Assembly: GCA_034430595.1 (NCBI GenBank)
Contig: DAOUEL010000019.1
Span: forward strand, 1 to 64,000
DNA from: E44-bin32 sp034430595
Lineage (GTDB): Bacteria; Chloroflexota; Anaerolineae; Anaerolineales; E44-bin32
Reading direction: 5' to 3'
Length of the DNA stretch: 64,000 nt
Shown here: one piece after another, positions 57,439 to 64,000 of the stretch
Position numbering within the stretch: position 1 is the stretch's first letter
How the letters are laid out: the number at the start of each line of letters is the position of its first letter
Notes under the pieces: model-generated
The model's input: the letters and a program-made list of their open reading frames with translations, nothing else
Database searches by the model: none
What the model was told of the DNA's origin: nothing
Position numbers and translations under genes: made by a program

Positions 57439-58384
57439 ACAGGCCCAGATCAAGGGGGAGCTGGAGACCGCACAGAATATCACCATCGTGACGCACGAAC
57501 GACCGGATGGGGATGCCGTGGGTTCGCTGCTGGGATTGGCGCGTTCACTGCAGCTGGCAGGGAAACATGTCCAGCCGGTGCTGCGGGATGGACTGCCGGG
57601 CCGTTTCGCATTCCTTCCCGGTGCTGCACAGGTGACAGGAAAACTCCCCTCCGCCACCGATCTCATGATCCTGGTCGACTGCTCAGAAGCCAATCGGACT
57701 GGTTTTAGTGTGATGGATCTCCCTCGACCGGTCGACCTGAACATCGACCATCATCCAACCAATACGATGTTTGGCCGGTTCAATCTGGTCGAGGCGCAGC
57801 GCGCTGCGACCACCGAGATTCTCAAGCTTCGGATCCCTAGCTGGGGGCTGCAGATCGACCAGGGCGTCGCAGAGTGCCTGCTGACAGGCCTCATTACAGA
57901 CACAATCGGATTCCGGACGAACAGCGTCACCCCCGAAGTTTTATATGTTGCGGCAGACTTGATGCAGGCCGGTGCGAACCTGGGCAATATTTACGACCGG
58001 GCTCTCAACCGCCGCGACCTGGTCAGCATGCGCTATTGGGGGCGTGGCCTCTCTCGGCTGCAGCAGGCGGGTGGCATTGTGTGGACGGACCTGACCCTTG
58101 AAGACCGGCAAGCGGTTGGCTATCCCGGGCCTGATGATGCAGATTTGATCAATATTCTGACAACAGCTGATGATTACCAGGTCGCCCTGATTTTTGTCGA
58201 GCAGAGCGGGGGAGCGGTAAAGATAAGCTGGCGCTCGCATCCAGGCGTGAATGTGGCCGAGATTGCCACCTCTTTTGGGGGTGGCGGTCATGCGCAGGCT
58301 GCAGGCGCCATGGTTCGCGGGTCTCTGGAAGATGTCGAACGGCGTGTGCTCGAAGCGACACATCGGCATCTTGCCGGACGCTAA
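57416..58384 (+). CDS. nrnA: DHH-family phosphoesterase NrnA (nano-RNase / pAp phosphatase)
   Basis: NrnA-type enzymes degrade very short RNAs (2-5 nt) and hydrolyse pAp. The 322 residues contain NITIVTHERPDGDAVGSLLGLARSL (DHH motif I, about 21-45), the DHH triad region LNIDHHPTNTMFG (about 107-119), and the DHHA1 domain with GGGGHAQAAGAMVRGSLEDV near the C-terminus. The gene overlaps rbfA by 23 bases, a common neighbour order (rbfA-nrnA-truB). Start ATG 57416. Cytoplasmic. The DHH unit of the fusion at 40536 is a separate relative. Confidence 0.93.
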   Translation: MADPGKPEQAQIKGELETAQNITIVTHERPDGDAVGSLLGLARSLQLAGKHVQPVLRDGLPGRFAFLPGAAQVTGKLPSATDLMILVDCSEANRTGFSVMDLPRPVDLNIDHHPTNTMFGRFNLVEAQRAATTEILKLRIPSWGLQIDQGVAECLLTGLITDTIGFRTNSVTPEVLYVAADLMQAGANLGNIYDRALNRRDLVSMRYWGRGLSRLQQAGGIVWTDLTLEDRQAVGYPGPDDADLINILTTADDYQVALIFVEQSGGAVKISWRSHPGVNVAEIATSFGGGGHAQAAGAMVRGSLEDVERRVLEATHRHLAGR

Positions 58385-58399
58385 CAGGTCAAAGCAGAC

Positions 58400-59281
58400 A
58401 TGAATGATTTCGGCTTGATCATCGTCGACAAACCGATTGGACCTACTTCACACCGGGTGGTGAGTATCGTCCGTCAAGGGACTGGCATCCGCAAAGTCGG
58501 ACACGCGGGTACGCTTGACCCACGTGCCTCAGGCGTGCTTGTGCTATGCCTCGGGGCTGCTACCCGTCTGAGTGAGTTCCTTTCAACGGATTCAAAGCGT
58601 TATGAGGCTGTGATTCGCTTCGGATCGAGCACCGAGACGTTCGATTCCGAAGGGGATATGGTACGCATTACGGGGGCGGCTCCCCGCATTGAGGATATTC
58701 GCGAAACACTACAGGAATTTAAGGGTGAGATCGTCCAGGTTCCTCCGCCGTACAGCGCGATCAAGATCCAGGGCAAGAAGGCTTACGAGCTGGCCCGCAA
58801 GGGTGAGGATGTTGAGCTCGAGCCGCGAACGGTAACAATCTACGATCTGCTCTTTGTGGAATACCGCCCACCCGATCTTGTGATCGAAATTGAGTGCTCG
58901 GCAGGGACCTACATCCGCTCGATTGCCAACGACCTGGGTGAGCGCCTGACGACTGGAGCTCACCTGGCAGGTTTACGGCGCACCAAGGCCGGGGTATTTA
59001 CACTGGAAGAGAGCGTCCCGTTGCCCGCGCTGGAGGTTGCACTGGCAGCGGGCAACTGGGATATGTACCGCCGGCCAGCGGCGGATGCACTTCCAGGCTT
59101 GCCGAAACTCGAACTTCGAGGCCAGGAATTGGAAGACATTCTGAACGGACGTAGAATTCCATCCAATCAGGTTGTTTCCGGAATGGCGCGTGGTATTGGT
59201 CCCGATGGCGATTTGATCGCACTCCTGGAAGCCACTCCAGAAGGTGACCTGTGGCATCCACGAAAGGTGTTCAACCACTGA
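58400..59281 (+). CDS. truB: tRNA pseudouridine-55 synthase
   Basis: TruB converts U55 in the T-loop of all tRNAs to pseudouridine. The 293 residues have the N-terminal FGLIIVDKPIGPTSHRVVSIVR, the catalytic Asp in VGHAGTLDPRASGVLVLCLG (about residue 38), PPYSAIKIQGKKAYELARKGE and ECSAGTYIRSIANDLGE. Its C-terminal extension (LELRGQELEDILNGRRIPSN) suggests a PUA-like domain. It follows nrnA after 15 bases; ribF starts 5 bases after its stop. Full-length, secure. Confidence 0.97.
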   Translation: MNDFGLIIVDKPIGPTSHRVVSIVRQGTGIRKVGHAGTLDPRASGVLVLCLGAATRLSEFLSTDSKRYEAVIRFGSSTETFDSEGDMVRITGAAPRIEDIRETLQEFKGEIVQVPPPYSAIKIQGKKAYELARKGEDVELEPRTVTIYDLLFVEYRPPDLVIEIECSAGTYIRSIANDLGERLTTGAHLAGLRRTKAGVFTLEESVPLPALEVALAAGNWDMYRRPAADALPGLPKLELRGQELEDILNGRRIPSNQVVSGMARGIGPDGDLIALLEATPEGDLWHPRKVFNH

Positions 59282-59286
59282 GCTCG

Positions 59287-60231
59287 ATGGAACACATACA
59301 CGACCTGGCCGCGATCCATCTCGCAGAATCAGACCTGACAATTGGTTCGTTCGACGGCGTTCACCTCGGTCATCAGCAGCTGGTACGCGAGCTGGTTGAA
59401 AAGGCGCATCAATCCGGTCGCCCGGCGGTTGTGCTGACCTTCTTCCCTCATCCTTCGGTTGTTCTGCGGGGACGGAAACCTTCCTTTTACATCAACACGC
59501 CTGACGAAAAAGCCGAAATCCTTGGAAGTTTGGGTGTCGATTATGTTATTACACAGACATTCGGCCTGGAGCTTTCGCGTGTAGCCGCAGCGGATTTTCT
59601 CGATCGCTTGCAAACTTCACTGGGAATCCACAGCCTGTGGGTGGGTGAGGACTTTGCCCTCGGGCATAACCGGGAAGGCAACCGGGCGTATCTCGAACAG
59701 CAGGCGATAGAGCGAGGCTTTCAACTCCATGTTGTGCCCCCCTTTAAAGTCCAGGGCGAAATTGTCAGTTCAACCCGGGTTCGTGAAGCACTGCGCTCGG
59801 GCGCAGTTTCGCAGGTAGCGGCATATCTCGGAAGACCGTTCAAGCTGCCAGGAAGGGTCGTGCGCGGTGCAGGGCGCGGCCACAAACTGGGTTTTCCGAC
59901 AGCGAATATTGAGATCTGGGATGAACGCGCTTATCCACGGGCGGGCGTATATGCCTGCTTCGCTCGTTGGGGCGAGGGGCAGGCTTCGGCCGTGACCAAC
60001 ATCGGGCACCGTCCGACCTTCGAAGCGGATGGTGGTCCACCCACGATCGAAGCCCATCTACTCGATTACTCCGGGGAATTATACGGGGTCGAACTGAGCT
60101 TGTTCTTTCTCGCCCGCTTGCGGGATGAACGCCGTTTCCCGAACCCCCAGGCACTGATGGACCAAATTACGCAGGATATTCAGCGTGCCCGTGAGATCAT
60201 CGCTGAGCGAAGGGAGGAGAACCATGCCTGA
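59287..60231 (+). CDS. ribF: Bifunctional riboflavin kinase / FAD synthetase
   Basis: RibF phosphorylates riboflavin to FMN and adenylates FMN to FAD. The 314 residues combine an N-terminal FAD-synthetase domain (LTIGSFDGVHLGHQQLVREL, about 17-36, and the GEDFALGHNREGN segment) with a C-terminal flavokinase domain (GRVVRGAGRGHKLGFPTANIE, about 190-210, then YAC... and IEAHLLDYSGELYG). I start at ATG 59287, as the frame from 59251 overlaps truB by sequence unlike the family. It overlaps the ThyX-like gene by eight bases; ThyX needs FAD, so a functional link is plausible. Confidence 0.96.
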   Translation: MEHIHDLAAIHLAESDLTIGSFDGVHLGHQQLVRELVEKAHQSGRPAVVLTFFPHPSVVLRGRKPSFYINTPDEKAEILGSLGVDYVITQTFGLELSRVAAADFLDRLQTSLGIHSLWVGEDFALGHNREGNRAYLEQQAIERGFQLHVVPPFKVQGEIVSSTRVREALRSGAVSQVAAYLGRPFKLPGRVVRGAGRGHKLGFPTANIEIWDERAYPRAGVYACFARWGEGQASAVTNIGHRPTFEADGGPPTIEAHLLDYSGELYGVELSLFFLARLRDERRFPNPQALMDQITQDIQRAREIIAERREENHA

Positions 60232-61648
60232 TGCCCGCCCACGTGAGATCTACCTGCTCCAACCGCGCCAGTTGAGCCCGGAAACCATCGCGGTGACCTT
60301 CGCAAAGACGTCGAGGTCACCGCAGTCCTTTCGTGAGATTGCTGAGGAACTGACTGACGAAGCTTCTGCCCGCTTCCACGAGAAATGGGTCGTCGGCTAC
60401 GGTCATGCTTCAGTGGCCGAGCATGCCGTTCTGCATATCGCCTTCGAGAACGTATCGCGCCTGGCGATCGAGAGCATCGAATCGAACCGCCTGGCTTCCT
60501 ATACCGAGAAATCTACCCGCTATCAGATGTGGGATGCACATAGCTACTACGTTCCGATTGAGGTGCGAGGGACGGATTATGAGGGGCCATACCGGGACAC
60601 CTGCGATGCCCTCTTTGCCGCCTACGCCGAGTCGCTGGAACCCGTACGAAAAGTGGTGGAATCCAGGTTTCCCAGGAAAGAGGACGAAGCCGAGGGGCGG
60701 TACGAGGGACGGATTCGATCGAAATACGTCGATGTCTGCCGTTTCCTGCTGCCGTCGGCTGCGCTTGCCAACGTCGGCATGACCGCCAACGCCAGAGTGT
60801 TGGAACACGCCATCCGAAAGATGCTCAGCCACCCACTGGATGAGGTTCGCCAGATTGGTGAGAGCGTCAAGCGTGCAGCCCAGGTTGAGACGCCGACCCT
60901 GGTCAAGTATGCCGAGCGGGTCCCTTATCTCGAACGGAGCGCATCCGCACTTGACACGCTGGCTCAGGGGCTGGCAGCGCAATCTGGTTCGGGCACCGTC
61001 CGTCTGCTCGACTATGAACCAGGGGCTGAGACACGCGTACTTGCCGCCGCCCTTTTCGCCCACAGCAGCTGCAGTTACGATCACGCTCGGGCAGAGGTGG
61101 AGGCGATGGACCGGACCGAGCGTGAGGAATTCGCACGCACACTGCTTGGCGATCTCGAACCATTCGACGACCCGCTTCGAGAGCTCGAGCACAGTACCTA
61201 CACCTTCGAAGCCGTATTGGATCAAGGGGCTTACTTCGAACTTAAGCGCCACCGCATGATGACCCAGACCCCTCAACGGCTCACGGCAGAGCTCGGGTTT
61301 GCAGTGCCCCGCTTGCTGACCGATGCTGGCTTTGAAACACGCTACCGTGAAGCCATGGAGATGGCTGAAGAGGCATTCCGCCAACTCGAAGGGTGGAACC
61401 CATACGTTGCTGCCTACCTGGTGCCCAATGGTTTCAACCGGCGAGTGTTGATGACACTCAATCTGCGCGAAGCCTTTCACTTATGTGAGCTTCGTTCCGC
61501 GCCCAATGCCCATTTCTCAATTCGCCGGCTCGCGCTGCAGGTGGCGGAGCAGATTCAAGAAGTGCATCCATTGCTGGCCAAGTTCATGCGCCTGCCGGCC
61601 GACGTGGATTGGCGTGCGATCGAGCGCGAGTATTTCACGAAGTTGTAA
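60224..61648 (+). CDS. Tandem ThyX-like FAD-dependent thymidylate synthase homologue
   Basis: A 474-residue protein containing two ThyX-like halves. ThyX methylates dUMP with FAD and folate. The usual motif is RHR...ESTRY. In the first half a related stretch reads NRLASYTEKSTRYQMWD (about 88-104), with the ST-RY end but no RHR. In the second half KRHRMMTQTPQRLTAEL (about 338-354) keeps RHR but lacks STRY. So one catalytic site may be assembled from both halves. FSIRRLALQVAEQIQ near the C-terminus resembles the ThyX end. SD GGGAGGAG lies just before ATG 60224. It overlaps ribF by eight bases. A typical terminator follows. Whether it makes dTMP is unproven. Confidence 0.83.
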   Translation: MPDARPREIYLLQPRQLSPETIAVTFAKTSRSPQSFREIAEELTDEASARFHEKWVVGYGHASVAEHAVLHIAFENVSRLAIESIESNRLASYTEKSTRYQMWDAHSYYVPIEVRGTDYEGPYRDTCDALFAAYAESLEPVRKVVESRFPRKEDEAEGRYEGRIRSKYVDVCRFLLPSAALANVGMTANARVLEHAIRKMLSHPLDEVRQIGESVKRAAQVETPTLVKYAERVPYLERSASALDTLAQGLAAQSGSGTVRLLDYEPGAETRVLAAALFAHSSCSYDHARAEVEAMDRTEREEFARTLLGDLEPFDDPLRELEHSTYTFEAVLDQGAYFELKRHRMMTQTPQRLTAELGFAVPRLLTDAGFETRYREAMEMAEEAFRQLEGWNPYVAAYLVPNGFNRRVLMTLNLREAFHLCELRSAPNAHFSIRRLALQVAEQIQEVHPLLAKFMRLPADVDWRAIEREYFTKL

Positions 61649-61667
61649 AATTCAAGGTGCAGGAACC

Positions 61668-61701
61668 AAAACCCCGGACGCTATATGGCGTCCGGGGTTT
61701 T
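61668..61701. terminator. Bidirectional terminator ending the nusA-thyX operon
   Basis: Stem ACCCCGGACGC/GCGTCCGGGGT (11 base pairs, extended by AAA/TTT) with loop TATATG, followed by TTTTTT. It lies 23 bases after the ThyX-like stop and 18 bases past the end of the convergent YhhN gene, so it can act on both. Confidence 0.9.
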
Positions 61702-61718
61702 TTGATCTGTTGGAATAC

Positions 61719-62396
61719 TCAGGCCAGCAATCCAAGCGCCATCAGCACTCCCAGTGTGAGCCCGAGTTGGGCCAGGTGGTAGGTGAGCATGGTCCAGAAT
61801 CGCCCTTTTGGCAGGGCTTCGACAAACCGATCCCAGGCCAGCAGGCTGTCTGAAAGAAAGAAGAGGCCGCCACCGATCGCCGTGAGCCAGGCCGGACGTC
61901 CAATCCAGCCTGGACGCCAGAAGGTGGACAGCGTCGACCAGAAGGTCAATGCCAGTACAACTGCATAAACAGCCACGGGTGGAATAAGCTTCTGATTACT
62001 GCTTGCGCGCAGCCCGGCTGCGATGCGCCGGACCAGAAAAAGGGCCAGCAACACGATCAAGATTGCGAGCACAAGCAGAGATCCGTTGAAAATAATCCCG
62101 CCCAGGTTGAATGTGACGATGTAGGCTACATGTGCCAAGAAGAATGCCAGCAGCCCCTTGATGAACTGGCTGCGATCGAGCATCAGGAAGATATCGCCGG
62201 TGAGCGAGAACATGAGTCCAACCATAAACCAGGTACCGGCAGTTGGTGAGTGATCCGGTAAACGTGTCGCGAACCACAGGATGAGGAAGAGCATCGCACC
62301 CGGCTTGGCAATCCGCTCGAGCCTTGGGCGCGGTGTGAAAACGGCATACCAATTCAGGGGGGCAAAGATCGCGGCCAGTACGAGGAAGATCGTCAT
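61719..62396 (-). CDS. YhhN family membrane protein (TMEM86/lysoplasmalogenase-like)
   Basis: A 225-residue membrane protein with about eight hydrophobic segments. It belongs to the YhhN/TMEM86 family, recognisable by KPGAMLFLILWFATRL, LMFSLTGDIFLMLDRSQFIKGLLAFFLAHVAYIV and GGGLFFLSDSLLAWDRFV. The human homologue hydrolyses lysoplasmalogens; bacterial roles are uncertain and probably in lipid metabolism. Its start overlaps the SURF1 gene by four bases. Not much else can be said of the substrate here. Confidence 0.9.
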   Translation of the reverse strand: MTIFLVLAAIFAPLNWYAVFTPRPRLERIAKPGAMLFLILWFATRLPDHSPTAGTWFMVGLMFSLTGDIFLMLDRSQFIKGLLAFFLAHVAYIVTFNLGGIIFNGSLLVLAILIVLLALFLVRRIAAGLRASSNQKLIPPVAVYAVVLALTFWSTLSTFWRPGWIGRPAWLTAIGGGLFFLSDSLLAWDRFVEALPKGRFWTMLTYHLAQLGLTLGVLMALGLLA

Positions 62397-63157
62397 GAGG
62401 CTTTCTCCTGTTCACGTGCTTTGCGTCGCATACGCTGGCGGCGTAGCAGCGCCGTGCCGCCGACAAGAGATATCGCAGCGAACGAGAACCACTGGATCGC
62501 GTAACTCAGGTGAGGCCCGTTAGAAAGATCGGGCTCGAAGACCGGCAGCGGTTCGTCGCTTGAAGCCGGGGGTGGTGCAGTCTGCGCCAGGTAAAGTGGA
62601 TAAAGCGGGTACGGCACCTGACCCTGGAGGCCATCCAGGTTCACGACGCGCCATGAAAGCAGGGCAGGTTCTCCTGGGGCAGGGGGTTTATCGGCGAGGA
62701 ACGCCAAGGCTGGTTCGCGCTGCGAAGGCAGTAGCACGCCCTCGATCGTGAGACTACCAGAGAAGTCTCCAGCTAACTCTCGCGGGTCCGCCCCTAAGCC
62801 CTGTTCAAAGTCAATCCATCCTCGATCGACCAGTAACACCTGCCCGCGATCCTCTACGATGAATGGAACAAGCAGATGGAAACCTGCCTGGTCGTTGTAA
62901 GGCTGATTCTCAAGCAAGATCGCCTGATCTTGATCGAAGCGGCCTGCTGCAGAAACTCGCCGGTAGGTTTGATCCTCCAGCGGGATCTCTGTCGGGAAAT
63001 ACAGAGTTGGACCAGCCAGGCGGGCTTTGATTTCGGCGTTCTTTTGCAGGCGTTGACCAAGCCGGTCAAGCTGCCAGATTCCCAGTCGAATACATACAGC
63101 AGCCACGGCCAATATCAGGATTAGCAGCAGGGTTTCACCCGGCGTAAGCTTCTTCAT
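62393..63157 (-). CDS. SURF1-family cytochrome oxidase assembly protein
   Basis: SURF1 helps insert haem into the catalytic subunit of haem-copper cytochrome oxidases. The 254 residues show the two-helix hairpin topology: an N-terminal helix (about 9-25), the extracytoplasmic domain with RRVSAAGRFDQDQAILLENQPYNDQAGFHLLVPF and LLVDRGWIDFEQG, and a second helix (about 225-245). The RGW motif is typical. It follows purB at once and overlaps YhhN by four bases. Presence suggests an aerobic terminal oxidase elsewhere in the genome. Confidence 0.92.
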   Translation of the reverse strand: MKKLTPGETLLLILILAVAAVCIRLGIWQLDRLGQRLQKNAEIKARLAGPTLYFPTEIPLEDQTYRRVSAAGRFDQDQAILLENQPYNDQAGFHLLVPFIVEDRGQVLLVDRGWIDFEQGLGADPRELAGDFSGSLTIEGVLLPSQREPALAFLADKPPAPGEPALLSWRVVNLDGLQGQVPYPLYPLYLAQTAPPPASSDEPLPVFEPDLSNGPHLSYAIQWFSFAAISLVGGTALLRRQRMRRKAREQEKAS

Positions 63158-64000
63158 TCATGCACCATGCTCGGGATTAAAACGCTCCCGAATTCGACGG
63201 GCAGTCTCCCGGGCTCGTTCTGGAGCCAGGCCGACATAGTCCTCGGCGCGCATCAGTTCTCGTATCCGGCCTGGCTGCAGGAATCCGAGGATGAACGTGT
63301 CCTGTCCCAGGGCGTCAGTTAATGAGGTTGGCTGACCGTCCTGGATTTGCTCCCATGCACGCGTGCAGTGCTCCCGCAGCCGTTCGTGCATTTCCCCCCG
63401 GTCCGCCCCGGCTTTCACCGCTGCGGTCAGCACGCGTTCTGTGGCGGCGAAGGGACCAAATGTGACCAAGGGGTCCGGGGCTGGGCTGGGTTCATAGCGG
63501 AGCTCACGCAGGATATTTCCGCTGGCTTGCAGCATTTCGTCGATTGCCAGGAATGCCTCCGGGATAATGATGCGGCGGTTGGCGGAATCGTCAAGCGTGC
63601 GTTCGAGGCCTGCCTCGGCCGCGTTGCTCCAGGCAACGGCTGCTTGAGCGCTAACCAGCCGTGCGAGCGAACAGATTTTTTCAGCCTGCTCCGGATTCCG
63701 CTTGAACGGCATCGCGCTCGATCCCACACGCTTGCTGTCGAGAGGTTCTTGCGCGCCACCGAACCCCGGCGATTGCATCAGCCGCAGGTCGAGGGCAAAT
63801 TTGTGCAGCGAGGCTGCCATGGCCGCCAGCAGTGTGAGCAGCGTGTAGTCCTGGACGCGCGGGTAGGTCTGGGTCGAGACGGGGTGAGCTTCGATCCCCA
63901 GCGCCTGCATGACACTTGTTTCAAGCATTTCGGGCGTGACCTCACTCCCTGCCAGCATCTCGACGAAGGCTGCGGAGGTGCCGACAGCACCCCGAATGCC
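63158..64000 (-). CDS. purB: Adenylosuccinate lyase, C-terminal part (5' end outside window)
   Basis: Purine biosynthesis lyase acting on adenylosuccinate and SAICAR. The frame is open to the right window edge, where it reads GIRGAVGTSAAFVEML, the usual PurB active-site segment. It contains the signature SSAMPFKRNPEQAEKI with the catalytic Ser, then ANRRIIIPEAFLAIDEML and the C-terminal helices. About 280 residues are visible; the N-terminal 150 or so are missing. The adjacent minus-strand SURF1 gene starts one base after its stop. Identity as PurB rather than argininosuccinate lyase rests on the MPFKRNP segment. Confidence 0.94.
   Translation of the reverse strand, partial: GIRGAVGTSAAFVEMLAGSEVTPEMLETSVMQALGIEAHPVSTQTYPRVQDYTLLTLLAAMAASLHKFALDLRLMQSPGFGGAQEPLDSKRVGSSAMPFKRNPEQAEKICSLARLVSAQAAVAWSNAAEAGLERTLDDSANRRIIIPEAFLAIDEMLQASGNILRELRYEPSPAPDPLVTFGPFAATERVLTAAVKAGADRGEMHERLREHCTRAWEQIQDGQPTSLTDALGQDTFILGFLQPGRIRELMRAEDYVGLAPERARETARRIRERFNPEHGA

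Overview
The window looks like a chromosomal segment of a Chloroflexota bacterium, most likely of the Anaerolineae (inference). The signs are secreted lipoproteins and cell-wall enzymes with Thr-Pro-Ser spacers built from TPTPTS-type units, many GTG/TTG starts, moderate-to-high GC, a DHH-CBS-CBS-nucleotidyltransferase fusion, a tandem ThyX-like protein and an unusually long SecA. No phage, insertion sequence or CRISPR array was seen. Coding density is high and most neighbours overlap by 4-8 bases. SURF1, a pyruvate dehydrogenase complex and DsbA-like proteins suggest an organism able to respire; no outer-membrane gene was seen.

Layout. 1-2868: end of recA, then recX and rny. 2929-7148 (minus): pyruvate dehydrogenase E1 alpha, E1 beta and E2, followed by a lone receiver and an unknown protein. 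7295-11632 (minus): a sulfur-carrier cysteine pathway (cysM, JAMM protease, CysO-like carrier, MoeZ-like activator) plus a lipoprotein. The cysM promoter is a perfect consensus and the leader is long and structured. 11978-15262 (plus): amidase, L,D-transpeptidase, unknown protein, thioredoxin-TPR protein. 15361-22584: CBM9-like lipoprotein, tRNA-Leu(TAA), giant secA, adenosine deaminase, MBL hydrolase. 22574-26875: Fpg, ComEA, cobalamin adenosyltransferase, DUF554 and DsbA-like genes. 27100-34128: an XRE-TPR-GNAT operon and a two-component cluster (two histidine kinases, OmpR regulator, receiver-CpaE ATPase, divergent receiver). 34227-43653: degenerate SDR, DUF503, DUF4230, lipoyl/octanoyl transferase, substrate-binding lipoprotein with a GH13 enzyme, two GNATs and the CCA-adding fusion. 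43742-48409: three tandem paralogous LysM/M23 lipoproteins. 48422-52659: gyrase A with a histone-like tail, and a DEAD-box helicase behind a promoter and attenuator-like hairpin. 52864-61648: nusA-ylxR-infB-rbfA-nrnA-truB-ribF-thyX-like, without rimP in front. 61719-64000 (minus): purB (partial), SURF1, YhhN.

The genes fall into working groups. One is cell-envelope remodelling (amidase, L,D-transpeptidase, three peptidases, SecA, DsbA-like). A second is transcription, translation and RNA maintenance (RNase Y, NusA, IF-2, RbfA, TruB, NrnA, CCA enzyme, helicase). A third is sulfur and lipoate/PDH metabolism, and a fourth is two-component signalling. The observations most worth following are the cysteine operon (a carrier ending Gly-Gly-Trp beside its presumed JAMM protease, with a structured leader), the triplicated LasA-type peptidases with a degenerate lysozyme-like middle domain, the split-motif ThyX-like protein, the expanded SecA, and several promoters placed so that transcripts would be leaderless.
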